64,000 bases of DNA. Origin: Streptacidiphilus jeojiense (GTDB taxonomy: Bacteria; Actinomycetota; Actinomycetes; Streptomycetales; Streptomycetaceae). The stretch is taken from positions 248,001 to 312,000 of the forward strand of contig NZ_JOEH01000009.1 in the NCBI RefSeq assembly GCF_000719095.1. The letters run 5' to 3'. Below, piece by piece: positions 43,153-51,580 of this stretch. Both the position numbers and the translations under genes were made by a program. A model generated the notes under the pieces. That model saw only the letters and a list, made by a program, of their open reading frames with translations. It made no database searches and had not been told where the DNA came from. Within the stretch, counting starts at the first letter, position 1. Every line of letters begins with the position of its first letter.

Positions 43153-45177
43153 CTAGAGACGGTCGTGGACGGGACGGAAGCGCGCGGGGGTGGCCGGGGC
43201 GGGGGTCGGCGTCGCCGGGGCGGCCGGCGCGGCCGGGGTGGGGGTTGTGACGGGTGCGGGGGCGGTGCTCGGGCTCTCCGGCAGGGGTACCGGGTGAGCG
43301 GGAGGTGACGGGAAGGGGCGCGGAGAGGGTGTCGGGGACGGGCTCGCAGTGGGGGACGGGCTCGGGGACGGGCTGGGGGCAGCCGAAGGACTGGGACTGG
43401 GACTGGGGCTGGGGCTGGGGCTCGGCGAAGGGCTCGGGCTGGGACTGGGGCTGGGGCTGGCTACTGCCGAGAGGAAATCGCGGTAGGCCTCGCTCGACCC
43501 GGGATTGGCGTCGCACTCCCAGACGCCGTGCGGGCAGTAGTCCGTGACCGTCTGGTAGAGCGTGTCGTGGGTGGCCATCCAGGCCAGCATCTGCCGCACG
43601 TAGTCGGGGTCGTCGCCGTAGTGGTAGAGGCCCCACTCGGGGTACGAGACCGGCTTGTGGTGGGCGGCGGCGAAGGTCACCTGCTGCTGGAGTCCGTACG
43701 GCTCGGTCACGAAGTCCTGGAAGGTGCTCCCCGGCTCCATGTCGTAGCTGTCCATCCCGATCACGTCGGTGACGTCGTCGCCGGGGTAGCACTCGGTCCA
43801 GGGGTTGTCGTCGGGTCCGCGGGTCGGGTCGAAGTCGAAACGGAACCTCTGGCCGGGGATGCTGCGCATGGTGGTGACGATGCGGCGCCAGTAGGTCCGC
43901 CAGTCGGCCGGGTCCGGATGGCAGCGGCTGCTGTACGTGGTGCCGTTCATCTCCCAGCCGAGGGTGATGACGGTGTCGGGGACGCCCAGCGCGACCAGGC
44001 GCCGGGCCAGCTCCAGGAAGTGGCCGTCGAAGGCCCCCGCCGCGCCCTGGGCGAGCAGGTAGCGCACGCTGTCGTCGTCGAGGTCGCCCTCGTTGGCCTG
44101 CTGCATCGGGACGCCGAGGATCAGCATCCGGTCGGGCGCGGCGGTCCGCCAGGCCGCCCAGGGGGCCAGCAGGGTGACGCTGCCCTCGATGTCCTCCCAG
44201 TGGTTGCCGGGGAGATAGGTGTGGCCGACCTGGATCTCGGCGTGGTTCAGCCAGCTGGAGAACTCGTTGATCCGGTCGTTCGACTGGTCCGAACCGAGGA
44301 ACGCCCCGAACGGCACGGGGTGCGAGGGCAGCACGATCGGCTCCGGCGCAGCGGGGACGCTCGGCGAGGGCGAGGGCGAGGGCGAGGGCGAGGGCGAGGG
44401 CGAGGGCGACGGGGACGGGGACGGGGACGGGGACGGGGACGGCGATGGGGAGGCCGATGGCGACGGTACGGCGGATCCGGAGGCTGACACGGAGGCGGCC
44501 GGTGACGGCGCCGGTGAGGGGCTGGCAGTGGGCACGGCCGGAAGGCTCGGTGTCGGGATCGGGCCAGGGCTGGGCGCAGCGCTGGGCACCCCGCTCGCGC
44601 TGGGCACCGGACCGACGCTGGAACCCACGCTCGGCGCGGGCCCCGGCACACTCGGCCCAGGTCCCGGGCTGGGCACCACACTGGGGGCCGCCGCACCGCT
44701 GGGACTCACCCCCGCGACAGGCACCGTGCCGCCCTGGCCCGAGCCCGCGCTGGGACTCGCACCGGCAGCCGTCGCACTCGGTACCGCCCCAGCGGACGGA
44801 CCGGCGCCGGCGCTCGAACTCGCACTGATCCCGGCGCTAGCCCCCGCGCTAGCCCCCGCTCCCGCCCCCGCGCTGGCGCTCACTGCAGAGCTCGCCCCCG
44901 CGCTCGTACTGCCCCCCGCGCTCGCGCTCACTCCTGCGCTCGGGCTCCCCCCGGCCCCCGCGCTGCTCCCAGCGCTCGCGCTCACGCCGACCCCCGGGCC
45001 GGCTGAGGCCCCCGCGGTTGGTGCCTCCCCGGCTGTGACCGCGTCGCCGTGCGACGACCGCCAGGCGGCCGCCTCCCGCAGGTCCGGGGCGTGGATCAGC
45101 AGCGCGATCACTGGCAGGGCTACCGTCAGCATCGCGATCGCGAGACAGGCGATAGGTGCCAGACGGCGCTGCGACAT
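43153..45177 (-). CDS. Secreted GH26-type glycosidase with long low-complexity linkers
   Basis: 674 residues. A basic start and one hydrophobic segment (IACLAIAMLTVALPVIALLI) form a signal/anchor. Residues ~45-285 are almost entirely Ala/Gly/Ser/Pro, ending in a PSPSPS run. The catalytic domain occupies ~290-565: ITLGWEMNGTTYSS gives the acid/base Glu and KPVSYPEWGLYHYG the nucleophile Glu of family 26 (beta-mannanase or related). A second PSPSPS/Pro-rich tail follows. The linkers are encoded by GGCGAG and GGGGAC hexamer runs and probably span the wall. There is no carbohydrate-binding module. It is an insertion between crp and conserved genes. Confidence 0.82.
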   Translation of the reverse strand: MSQRRLAPIACLAIAMLTVALPVIALLIHAPDLREAAAWRSSHGDAVTAGEAPTAGASAGPGVGVSASAGSSAGAGGSPSAGVSASAGGSTSAGASSAVSASAGAGAGASAGASAGISASSSAGAGPSAGAVPSATAAGASPSAGSGQGGTVPVAGVSPSGAAAPSVVPSPGPGPSVPGPAPSVGSSVGPVPSASGVPSAAPSPGPIPTPSLPAVPTASPSPAPSPAASVSASGSAVPSPSASPSPSPSPSPSPSPSPSPSPSPSPSPSPSPSVPAAPEPIVLPSHPVPFGAFLGSDQSNDRINEFSSWLNHAEIQVGHTYLPGNHWEDIEGSVTLLAPWAAWRTAAPDRMLILGVPMQQANEGDLDDDSVRYLLAQGAAGAFDGHFLELARRLVALGVPDTVITLGWEMNGTTYSSRCHPDPADWRTYWRRIVTTMRSIPGQRFRFDFDPTRGPDDNPWTECYPGDDVTDVIGMDSYDMEPGSTFQDFVTEPYGLQQQVTFAAAHHKPVSYPEWGLYHYGDDPDYVRQMLAWMATHDTLYQTVTDYCPHGVWECDANPGSSEAYRDFLSAVASPSPSPSPSPSPSPSPSPSPSPSPSAAPSPSPSPSPTASPSPTPSPRPFPSPPAHPVPLPESPSTAPAPVTTPTPAAPAAPATPTPAPATPARFRPVHDRL

Positions 45178-45335
45178 GGAATAGAGCCTAAGTTATGACG
45201 ATTTGTCAGTAATCGCGGCGCGCCGGAGCCCTGACGATCACTCTGCTCCGAAAGTGTGGCTTTCCGGCTCCCGTCGTGCCGTAGCGTGAAGCGCGGCGGT
45301 GCCGCGGGGGCGGCGTCGAACGGGAGGGGGACCGC

Positions 45336-46169
45336 ATGATTCTGGTGACGGGTGCGAACGGGAACGTCGGAGCGGAGGTCGTCCGGGCGCTGTCCGAGGT
45401 GGGGGAGCGGGTCCGGGCGCTGGTCAGGACTGCGGACCGGCCCGCGCCCGCCGGGGCCGAGGGCGTGGTGGGGGACCTCAACGAGCCCGAGAGCCTCGCG
45501 CCCGCGCTTGCGGGCGTCGGCGGACTGTTCCTGCTGCCCGGCTACCGTGACATGCCCGGCCTGCTGGCCGAGGCGGCGCGGGCCGGGGTGGAGCGGGTGG
45601 TACTGCTCTCCGGGGGCTCGGCCGGGGACGGCGACATGACCAACGCGGTCTCCCGCTACATGATCCTCTCGGAGATCGCGGTACGGGACTCCGGCCTGCC
45701 GTGGACGATCCTGCGCCCGGCGGCGTTCATGTCCAACGCCTTCCGCTGGCTGCCCCAGCTCGACGCCGGCGACGTCGTCCGGGTCCCCTTCGCCACGGTG
45801 CGCACCGCGACCGTCGACCCCTACGACATCGGCCGGGTCGCCGCACGTGCGCTGCTGACGGATGGTCACGAAGGGCTGGTGTACTACCCCACCGGGCCGC
45901 AGTCGCTCCTCCCGGAGGAGCAGATCAGGACGCTGGGGGAGGTCCTCGGCCGGAAGCTGGAGTGCGTGCCGCAGTCCGACGAGGAGGCCAGGGCCGAGAT
46001 GAGCGGCACCATGCCGGCCGACTACGTCGACGCCTTCTTCCGCTTCTACGTGGACGGGACCCTGGACGAGTCCGAGGTGCGGCCGACCGTGCAGGAGGTC
46101 ACCGGGCAGGCGCCGCGCACCTTCGCGCAGTGGGCGGCGGCGCACGCCGACGGCTTCGCCCACAGCTGA
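45336..46169 (+). CDS. NmrA-like NAD(P)-binding protein
   Basis: 277 residues from ATG 45336. MILVTGANGNVGAEVVRALS is the Rossmann nucleotide loop of atypical short-chain dehydrogenases (NmrA/HSCARG branch), and VVLLSGGSAGDGDMTNAVSR, WTILRPAAFMSNAFRW follow the family. The Tyr-x3-Lys catalytic pair is not evident, so it may sense or reduce a small molecule rather than act as a classical SDR; related proteins reduce quinones. No operon partners. Confidence 0.85.
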   Translation: MILVTGANGNVGAEVVRALSEVGERVRALVRTADRPAPAGAEGVVGDLNEPESLAPALAGVGGLFLLPGYRDMPGLLAEAARAGVERVVLLSGGSAGDGDMTNAVSRYMILSEIAVRDSGLPWTILRPAAFMSNAFRWLPQLDAGDVVRVPFATVRTATVDPYDIGRVAARALLTDGHEGLVYYPTGPQSLLPEEQIRTLGEVLGRKLECVPQSDEEARAEMSGTMPADYVDAFFRFYVDGTLDESEVRPTVQEVTGQAPRTFAQWAAAHADGFAHS

Positions 46170-46210
46170 CACGCGGTGCCGGGACCCCGGCCCCGGGGGA
46201 GGATGGCGCC

Positions 46211-46567
46211 ATGGCCAATCCGCGCACAGCGCTGACGCGTCCGCACTCCTCCGACTCGCCGCTGTCCCTGTGGTCCCGGGACTCCGTGCTCTCCATCGGC
46301 TCGACCGGATCCGTGCTGTCCATCGGCTCCGTGGGGTCGGTGCTCTCGGTCGGATCGGTCGGGAGCGCGGCGTCGCTGCTCTCGGTGGGCTCCTGGCTGA
46401 GCGTGGGATCGCTGCTGTCCGCCCAGTCGCGGTGGTCGGTCCTGTCCTGGCGTTCGACCCTGGGCCTGATGGCGGCCGGTGCCGCCGCGACCGCAGTCAT
46501 CCGGCGCGGAGCTGACGCAACGTCCACCCCGACCCGGACGGATCGAGGGCGCGGGTGGCGTCGGTGA
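46211..46567 (+). CDS. Ser/Gly-repeat protein with altered 3' end
   Basis: 118 residues from ATG 46211. After DSPLSLWSRDSVLSIGS come repeats of six residues, S-[IV]-GS-x-GS-VLS, (SVLSIGSVGS, SVLSVGSVGSAAS), then a short hydrophobic segment (STLGLMAAGAAATAVI). I recall conserved streptomycete proteins with the same repeats, of unknown role; the period suggests a beta-helix or amphipathic strand. The last ~20 residues lie antisense to the recombinase gene and look like its shadow, so the original stop seems to have been removed. Confidence 0.65.
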   Translation: MANPRTALTRPHSSDSPLSLWSRDSVLSIGSTGSVLSIGSVGSVLSVGSVGSAASLLSVGSWLSVGSLLSAQSRWSVLSWRSTLGLMAAGAAATAVIRRGADATSTPTRTDRGRGWRR

Positions 46568-47309
46568 ACACCTCGGCGGCCCGGCGGTAGGAGAGCCGGG
46601 CCCGCCCGGTCAGCGGGCAGCGGTCCGCGGCCGGGGTGCCGGCCGGGGCGCGGCGGTCGGTGAGGAAGACCGGCCCCGCCGTCCGGCTGAGCAGCAGCAG
46701 GGACAGCAGCCGTCCGGTGCGCGGCCCCCAGTGCAGTTCGGCACGGCCCGTGCCGCTGCCCGTCCTGCCCCGACGGCGGTTCAGGTCCAGGTCGACGATG
46801 TTCAGTGCGAGCACCCTTTCGATGGACGCTCCGCTGTCGTGCAGCAGATGCCACAGGGCCTGCTCGCGCAGCGGCGCGCGGAGTGCGAGCACTGCGCGGA
46901 CCTGGTCGCCGCCGAGCCGGGCCGCTGCCGCAGCAGGCGCGCCGGGCGGCGGGGGTTCGGCCGCGGCGAGCGGATCGGTGCTGATCCAGCCCTGCTCGCG
47001 CCACCAGCGCAGTGCGCCGCGCAGGATGGACAACTCGCGGTTGAGGGTGCGCGGATCGGTCACCGTCGCGCGTTGCGCGCAGGCAGCGCGCAGCCGGGCC
47101 GCGCACGCGGGGTCGTCCAGCAGGTTCAGCGGTACCACCGGCGGGCTGGCGCCGCGCCGTGCGGCACCGGTGGGCGTGGTCCGGCCGACCATCGGCCAGG
47201 CCCAGGAGACCAGGGCGATCCGGTAGATCCGCCGCGAGCCCTCGGACAGCCCCGCTGCCTCCAGCCGTCGTGCCACCGCGACCGCGTACTCGACCGGCTC
47301 AACCATCAA
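46497..47309 (-). pseudogene. Truncated tyrosine recombinase lacking the catalytic end
   Basis: 270 codons from ATG 47309. The first half is a core-binding domain (RTLNRELSILRGALRWWREQ); the second keeps the fold of a tyrosine recombinase (LLHDSGASIERVLALNIVDL) but the first catalytic Arg position reads Ser (GASIE for GaRisE), and the protein stops at GWTLRQLRAG where relatives continue with an HxLRH motif, a second His and the nucleophilic Tyr. About 60-70 C-terminal residues are missing. The deletion point coincides with the end of the Ser/Gly-repeat gene. Not expected to recombine DNA. Confidence 0.7.
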
Positions 47310-47313
47310 TCCT

Positions 47314-47397
47314 CCGCAGTAAAAATCCGGCCTGGACGTTCAACACTGGCGCAGTAAAACGCAATGTCAGAGCCGTACCACAGACAATTTACTGCGG
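47314..47397. repeat. Three GCAGTAAA sites upstream of the recombinase
   Basis: CCGCAGTAAA (47314-47323), GCAGTAAA (47351-47358) and its inverse TTTACTGCGG (47388-47397) lie in the region between the truncated recombinase and the MFS gene. The outer two form a perfect 10-bp inverted repeat. They could be binding or crossover sites for the recombinase or operators for either gene. Confidence 0.45.
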
Positions 47398-47492
47398 CAG
47401 ATGTCGCCCTTCAAACAATTGCCTCTGATTGACTCAACTTTAGCCTCGGAAAGCCTTGTAGAACCCGCGCCGGCCGAGGCAGTCTGCTTCAC

Positions 47493-48764
47493 ATGACCAC
47501 CGACCTCCGGGGCCGCCCTGGCCCTCTCCTCGGGCTGCGCCGGCGCCTGCTGGTGCTCGGCGAACGCGACTTCCGCCGGTTCTTCGTCGGCTACACCACC
47601 TCGCTCCTCGGCTCGTCCATGGCCGGGGTGGCGGTGGCCTTCGCCGTCCTCGCGACCGGTGGCGGCGGTTCTGCGCTCGGGGCGGTGATGACGGCCAGGA
47701 TCCTGCCGCTGGTGCTCCTGCTGCTCTTCGGCGGAGTGGCTGCGGACCGGTTCGGCAGCCGGATCGTGATGATCGTCGCGGACGTGCTCCGCTGCGGTGC
47801 CCAGGCCACCTTCGCGGTACTGCTGCTGACGGGCCGTCCGGACCTGTGGGTGATGCTGGTGCTGTCCGCGCTGGCCGGGATCGGCGAGGGCCTGTTCGGT
47901 CCGTCGCTGTCCGCCCTCATTCCCCGGCTGTCGCCCCGGGACGGGCTCACCCAGGCCAACTCCCTCCTGCAGATCGCCCGTTCGGGCGCGACCGTGGCCG
48001 GGCCGGCGCTCGCGGGGGTGCTGGTGGCGACCGGCGGACCCGCGCTGGTGCTGGCGCTGGACGCGGCCAGCTACGCGGTGAGCGTCCTGGTCGTCTTCAG
48101 CCTGCCTCCCGCCGGCGCCGGCGCCCCTGGGCCGGCTGCGTCGGCCGGGCGAGGTTCGCTGCTCGTCGACCTCAGGGCCGGCTGGTCGCTGTTCCGCTCG
48201 CAGACCTGGCTGTGGGTCACCACGCTGCACATCTGCCTGTTCAACCTGCTGGTCTGGGGGCCGTTCCTGGTGCTCGGCCCGGTGGTCTCGGCCACCCGGC
48301 TCGGCGGAGCGGGCGCCTGGGGCGCGATCATGGCCTGCTACGGCTGCGGCGCCATCACCGGCGGATTCGTCCTGTTGGGACGCAGGCCCTCCCGTCCCCT
48401 GTTCGTGGCCGTGGTCGCCTCGCTGGGCTGGGCCTTCCCCACCGGGGCGCTGGCTGTCGGGCTGCCGCTGGTCTGCGTCTGCGCGGGTGCGCTGGTCGCG
48501 GGCATCGGCTCGTCCCTCTACGGGACGCTGATCGACACCCTGGAACAGCAGGTGATCCCGGTCGAGTTCCGGGGCCGCGTCGCGGCCTACGGCACCCTCG
48601 GGGCCTTCGGCCTCGGCCCACTCGGCCTGGCCGCTGCCGGACCGGTCGCCGCCGTGGTCGGCGCCGGTCCGGTACTGGCCGGCGGATCGCTCTGGCTGCT
48701 CGGAGCCGTCGTCGTGCTGCTCCTGCTGCCCGCGATCCGCCGACCGGTACGCACATCGGGATGA
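47493..48764 (+). CDS. MFS transporter, Enterobactin-exporter-like
   Basis: 423 residues from ATG 47493, about 12 transmembrane segments. FRRFFVGYTTSLLGSSMAGV and GGVAADRFGSRIVMIVADVL (motif A) place it in the MFS_3/EntS-like branch. LAPALS-type inner motifs (GPSLSALIPRLSPRDGLTQAN) are also seen. It likely exports a small molecule; no siderophore or antibiotic genes are nearby. It has a dyad-rich upstream region and ends 18 bp before the convergent PfkB gene. Confidence 0.85.
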   Translation: MTTDLRGRPGPLLGLRRRLLVLGERDFRRFFVGYTTSLLGSSMAGVAVAFAVLATGGGGSALGAVMTARILPLVLLLLFGGVAADRFGSRIVMIVADVLRCGAQATFAVLLLTGRPDLWVMLVLSALAGIGEGLFGPSLSALIPRLSPRDGLTQANSLLQIARSGATVAGPALAGVLVATGGPALVLALDAASYAVSVLVVFSLPPAGAGAPGPAASAGRGSLLVDLRAGWSLFRSQTWLWVTTLHICLFNLLVWGPFLVLGPVVSATRLGGAGAWGAIMACYGCGAITGGFVLLGRRPSRPLFVAVVASLGWAFPTGALAVGLPLVCVCAGALVAGIGSSLYGTLIDTLEQQVIPVEFRGRVAAYGTLGAFGLGPLGLAAAGPVAAVVGAGPVLAGGSLWLLGAVVVLLLLPAIRRPVRTSG

Positions 48765-48782
48765 CCCCGGCCAGGTGTCGGT

Positions 48783-49718
48783 TCAGGCGGTTTCCAGCTC
48801 CGCCGCCCGGGCCAGCAGTTCGTCGCGGCCGATGGAGTCGCTCGCGGTGGCCGGCACGGTGCAGGCGAAGGCACCGGCGATCGCGCCGTACCGGGCGCAC
48901 CGCAGTGGCGGCTCCCCGGCCAGCCACCCGAAGAGGAAGCCGGCCGCGTAGGCGTCCCCGGCGCCGTTGGAGTCGACCACCGCGGTCGGCGGCGCGACGG
49001 CGGGCACATGGGTCAGCCGGTCCTCGACCAGCAGGTACGAACCCTCGGCCCCGGCGGTGGCGACCACCACCGTCGCCCGGCCCCGCTCGACCACACGGCG
49101 CATGGTGCGCTCCGGGTCCGCCAGGGCGGTGGTGGACAGGAAGACGAGGTCGGCCTGGTGGGCGAAGGTCTCGTGGTACTCCTGCTCGCCGTCCCAGTTG
49201 TGCAGGTCCGTCGAGACGGTCACCCCGGCCGCACGCAGCACCGGCAGTGCGTAGCCGCATGGATGGGTGATGGAGACATGGGCGTGCCGGCTCACCGCCG
49301 CCAGCTCCCGGACCGTCGCCTCCGGCAGCCGGTCCTCCGGCAGGGAGCGGCTGTTGTCGTACAGCGACAGCCGCCGCCCGTCCGGTCCGACCAGGTTCAC
49401 CGCCCGCTTGGTACCGCCCGACTGGTGCACCTCGGTGAACGCCACGCCGCGCTCCGCGCACAGCGCGCGGACCAGGTCGCCCGCGTCGTCGTCACCGATC
49501 ATGTCGAGGTGGTGGGTGCGCAGCCCCAGCGCGTGCAGACCCAGGGCGACGAAGTTCCCGGTCTGCCCGGCCCGCGTCTCGACCCTGGGCACCATGTAGC
49601 TGTCCGCGTACGGAAGCGGCAGCTCGGGGACGTACACGATGGTGTCGACGCCCGCACCACCCAGGACCAGGACGTCCGTCCCAGCTGTCTCCGCTGTCTC
49701 AGCTCTCTCGGCGCTCAT
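48783..49718 (-). CDS. PfkB-family carbohydrate kinase
   Basis: 311 residues from ATG 49718, with AAGGAG six bases upstream. N-terminal [20 protein letters not shown] and [20 protein letters not shown] bind the sugar; the C-terminal signature [20 protein letters not shown] has the catalytic Asp in the GAGD motif. It phosphorylates a sugar or nucleoside (ribokinase-like) with ATP; the substrate cannot be told. Two palindromes just upstream of the start (49738-49768) suggest control by a sugar-responsive repressor. No transporter lies in the same operon. Confidence 0.88.
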   Translation of the reverse strand: MSAERAETAETAGTDVLVLGGAGVDTIVYVPELPLPYADSYMVPRVETRAGQTGNFVALGLHALGLRTHHLDMIGDDDAGDLVRALCAERGVAFTEVHQSGGTKRAVNLVGPDGRRLSLYDNSRSLPEDRLPEATVRELAAVSRHAHVSITHPCGYALPVLRAAGVTVSTDLHNWDGEQEYHETFAHQADLVFLSTTALADPERTMRRVVERGRATVVVATAGAEGSYLLVEDRLTHVPAVAPPTAVVDSNGAGDAYAAGFLFGWLAGEPPLRCARYGAIAGAFACTVPATASDSIGRDELLARAAELETA

Positions 49719-49737
49719 CGGTGCTCCTTGGGCAATA

Positions 49738-49768
49738 ATTTTCAGAAAATATCTGCAATGTATTGCAG
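49738..49768. promoter_or_regulatory. Paired palindromes upstream of the PfkB kinase
   Basis: ATTTTC-A-GAAAAT (49738-49750) is a perfect 6-bp dyad and CTGCAAT-GT-ATTGCAG (49753-49768) a perfect 7-bp dyad. They lie 20-50 bp upstream of the kinase start in an AT-rich patch, so they may cover its promoter. The second has the form of a LacI/DeoR-type operator. Confidence 0.5.
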
Positions 49769-49845
49769 CAGTAGTCGAACCCGGTCGGGTGCCGAACCCG
49801 TGGATCCCCCGTTGGCTGTCGGTGGTGGCCCGTAGGCTGATCCGT

Positions 49846-50673
49846 ATGGCGAAGAGTGGCGTGGGTGAGGCTGCGGGGCGACCGGCGTTCAAGAAGGCGA
49901 AGGTCCCGACGACGCATACCGGGCTGGTGCGGCAGGCGCGGAAGATCAACCGGGCGCTGGCGGAGGTCTACCCGTACGCGCATCCGGAGCTGGACTTCAG
50001 GAACCCGTTCGAACTGCTGGTCGCGACCGTGCTGTCGGCGCAGACCACCGACCTGCGGGTGAACCAGACCACGCCCGCGCTGTTCGCGAAGTTCCCCACG
50101 CCGGAGGCGATGGCGGCGGCGAACCCCGAGGAGTTGGAGGAGATCCTGCGACCGACCGGGTTCTTCCGGGCCAAGGCGAAGTCGGTGCTGGGCCTGTCCG
50201 CGGCGCTGCGGGACCGGTTCGACGGCGAGGTGCCCGGGCGGCTGGAGGATCTGGTGACGCTGCCGGGGGTGGGTCGCAAGACCGCCAACGTGGTCCTCGG
50301 CAATGCCTTCGGCGTGCCCGGGATCACCGTGGACACCCACTTCGGGCGGCTCGCCCGCCGGTTCGGGTGGACCGGGTCCGACGATCCGGTGAAGGTCGAG
50401 CACGAGGTCGGCGAGCTGATCCCGAAGAGCGAGTGGACCATGCTGTCGCACCGGGTGGTGTTCCACGGGCGGCGGATCTGCCATGCCCGCCGTCCCGCCT
50501 GCGGTGCCTGCCCGATCGCGGAGCTGTGCCCCTCCTACGGGGAGGGCGAGATCGACCCGGTGAAGGCGGAGAAGCTGCTCAAGTACGAGAAGGGCGGCCA
50601 GCCGGGACAGCGGCTCAGCCCCCCGCCGGACTACCCCGGCAAGCCCGCCCCCGCGGCGGGCGGGGCGGCCTGA
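49846..50673 (+). CDS. nth: Endonuclease III
   Basis: 275 residues from ATG 49846. It is a DNA glycosylase/AP lyase that removes oxidised pyrimidines. The helix-hairpin-helix and catalytic Lys are in [20 protein letters not shown], the catalytic Asp in [14 protein letters not shown], and the [4Fe-4S] cluster ligands in [17 protein letters not shown] (C-x6-C-x2-C-x5-C). An N-terminal basic leader of ~25 residues is typical of actinobacteria. Its TGA overlaps the next gene's ATG by one base. Confidence 0.95.
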   Translation: MAKSGVGEAAGRPAFKKAKVPTTHTGLVRQARKINRALAEVYPYAHPELDFRNPFELLVATVLSAQTTDLRVNQTTPALFAKFPTPEAMAAANPEELEEILRPTGFFRAKAKSVLGLSAALRDRFDGEVPGRLEDLVTLPGVGRKTANVVLGNAFGVPGITVDTHFGRLARRFGWTGSDDPVKVEHEVGELIPKSEWTMLSHRVVFHGRRICHARRPACGACPIAELCPSYGEGEIDPVKAEKLLKYEKGGQPGQRLSPPPDYPGKPAPAAGGAA

Positions 50674-51491
50674 TGGCGGAACCGGAGCCGACGCAGGAGG
50701 TGACGCAGGAGGCGGCGGAACCGGCGGGGGCGCACCAGGTGCGGCGGGACGGCCTGCCGCAGTGGCTGATGCCGGTGCGGGACGCCGCCGAGCGGATCGA
50801 GCCCAGGCAGCTCAGCCGGTTCCTGCCGCCGGCCGAGGGCGGCCGGCGCTCCGCGGTGCTGGTGCTCTTCGGGACCGGCGCCGACGGCCGTCCCGACCTG
50901 CTGCTGATCGAGCGGGCCCGCTCGCTGCGCTCGCACGCGGGACAACCCTCCTTCCCCGGCGGCGCGCTGGACCCGGAGGACGGCGATCCGCGCGGCCCAG
51001 GGCCGGTCAACGCCGCCCTGCGCGAGGCCCGGGAGGAGACCGGCCTGGACCCGTCCGGGGTACAGGTGTTCGGGGTGCTGCCCGACCTCTACATCCCGGT
51101 CAGCGACTTCGTGGTCACCCCGGTGCTGGGCTGGTGGCGCAGTCCGAGCCCGGTGGGTCCGGTGGACCCGGCGGAGGTCGCGGCGGTGTTCCGGGTCCCG
51201 GTGGACGAACTGGTCGACCCCGACCGCCGGGCCAGGCTGCGCCATCCCAGCGGCTTCCGCGGGCCGGCCTTCCTGGTGGAGGGACGCCTGGTCTGGGGCT
51301 TCACCGCCGGGGTGATCGACCGGCTGCTGCACCACTCCGGTCTGGAGCGGCCCTGGGACACCAGCCGGGAGATCGAGCTGTCCGAGGACGCGGTGGTGGT
51401 CGCCGCCGAGGACCGCGCCCGGGCGCAGCAACGTACCGGAGCCGACCCGGCCGGGGCGGGCGAAGGAACCATTTCGGGTCGGCCGGCGTGA
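50673..51491 (+). CDS. NUDIX hydrolase, CoA pyrophosphatase-like
   Basis: 272 residues. LRSHAGQPSFPGGALDPEDG followed by AALREAREETGLDPSGVQVF gives a complete Nudix box plus the UPF0035-type motif found in CoA-diphosphatases (NudL branch). It likely cleaves CoA or related pyrophosphates. Coupled to nth by a one-base stop/start overlap and followed after 89 bp by the membrane serine protease gene. Length is greater than NudL because of a ~35-residue leader and a C-terminal extension. Confidence 0.85.
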   Translation: MAEPEPTQEVTQEAAEPAGAHQVRRDGLPQWLMPVRDAAERIEPRQLSRFLPPAEGGRRSAVLVLFGTGADGRPDLLLIERARSLRSHAGQPSFPGGALDPEDGDPRGPGPVNAALREAREETGLDPSGVQVFGVLPDLYIPVSDFVVTPVLGWWRSPSPVGPVDPAEVAAVFRVPVDELVDPDRRARLRHPSGFRGPAFLVEGRLVWGFTAGVIDRLLHHSGLERPWDTSREIELSEDAVVVAAEDRARAQQRTGADPAGAGEGTISGRPA

Positions 51492-51580
51492 GAAGGAGGC
51501 AAGGTCCTCCCTAGGAGGCACGTTCCTGCAGTCCCGGCGTGGGATGGTAGACCGTCGCCCTTCACCACCAGGAAGCCGCC

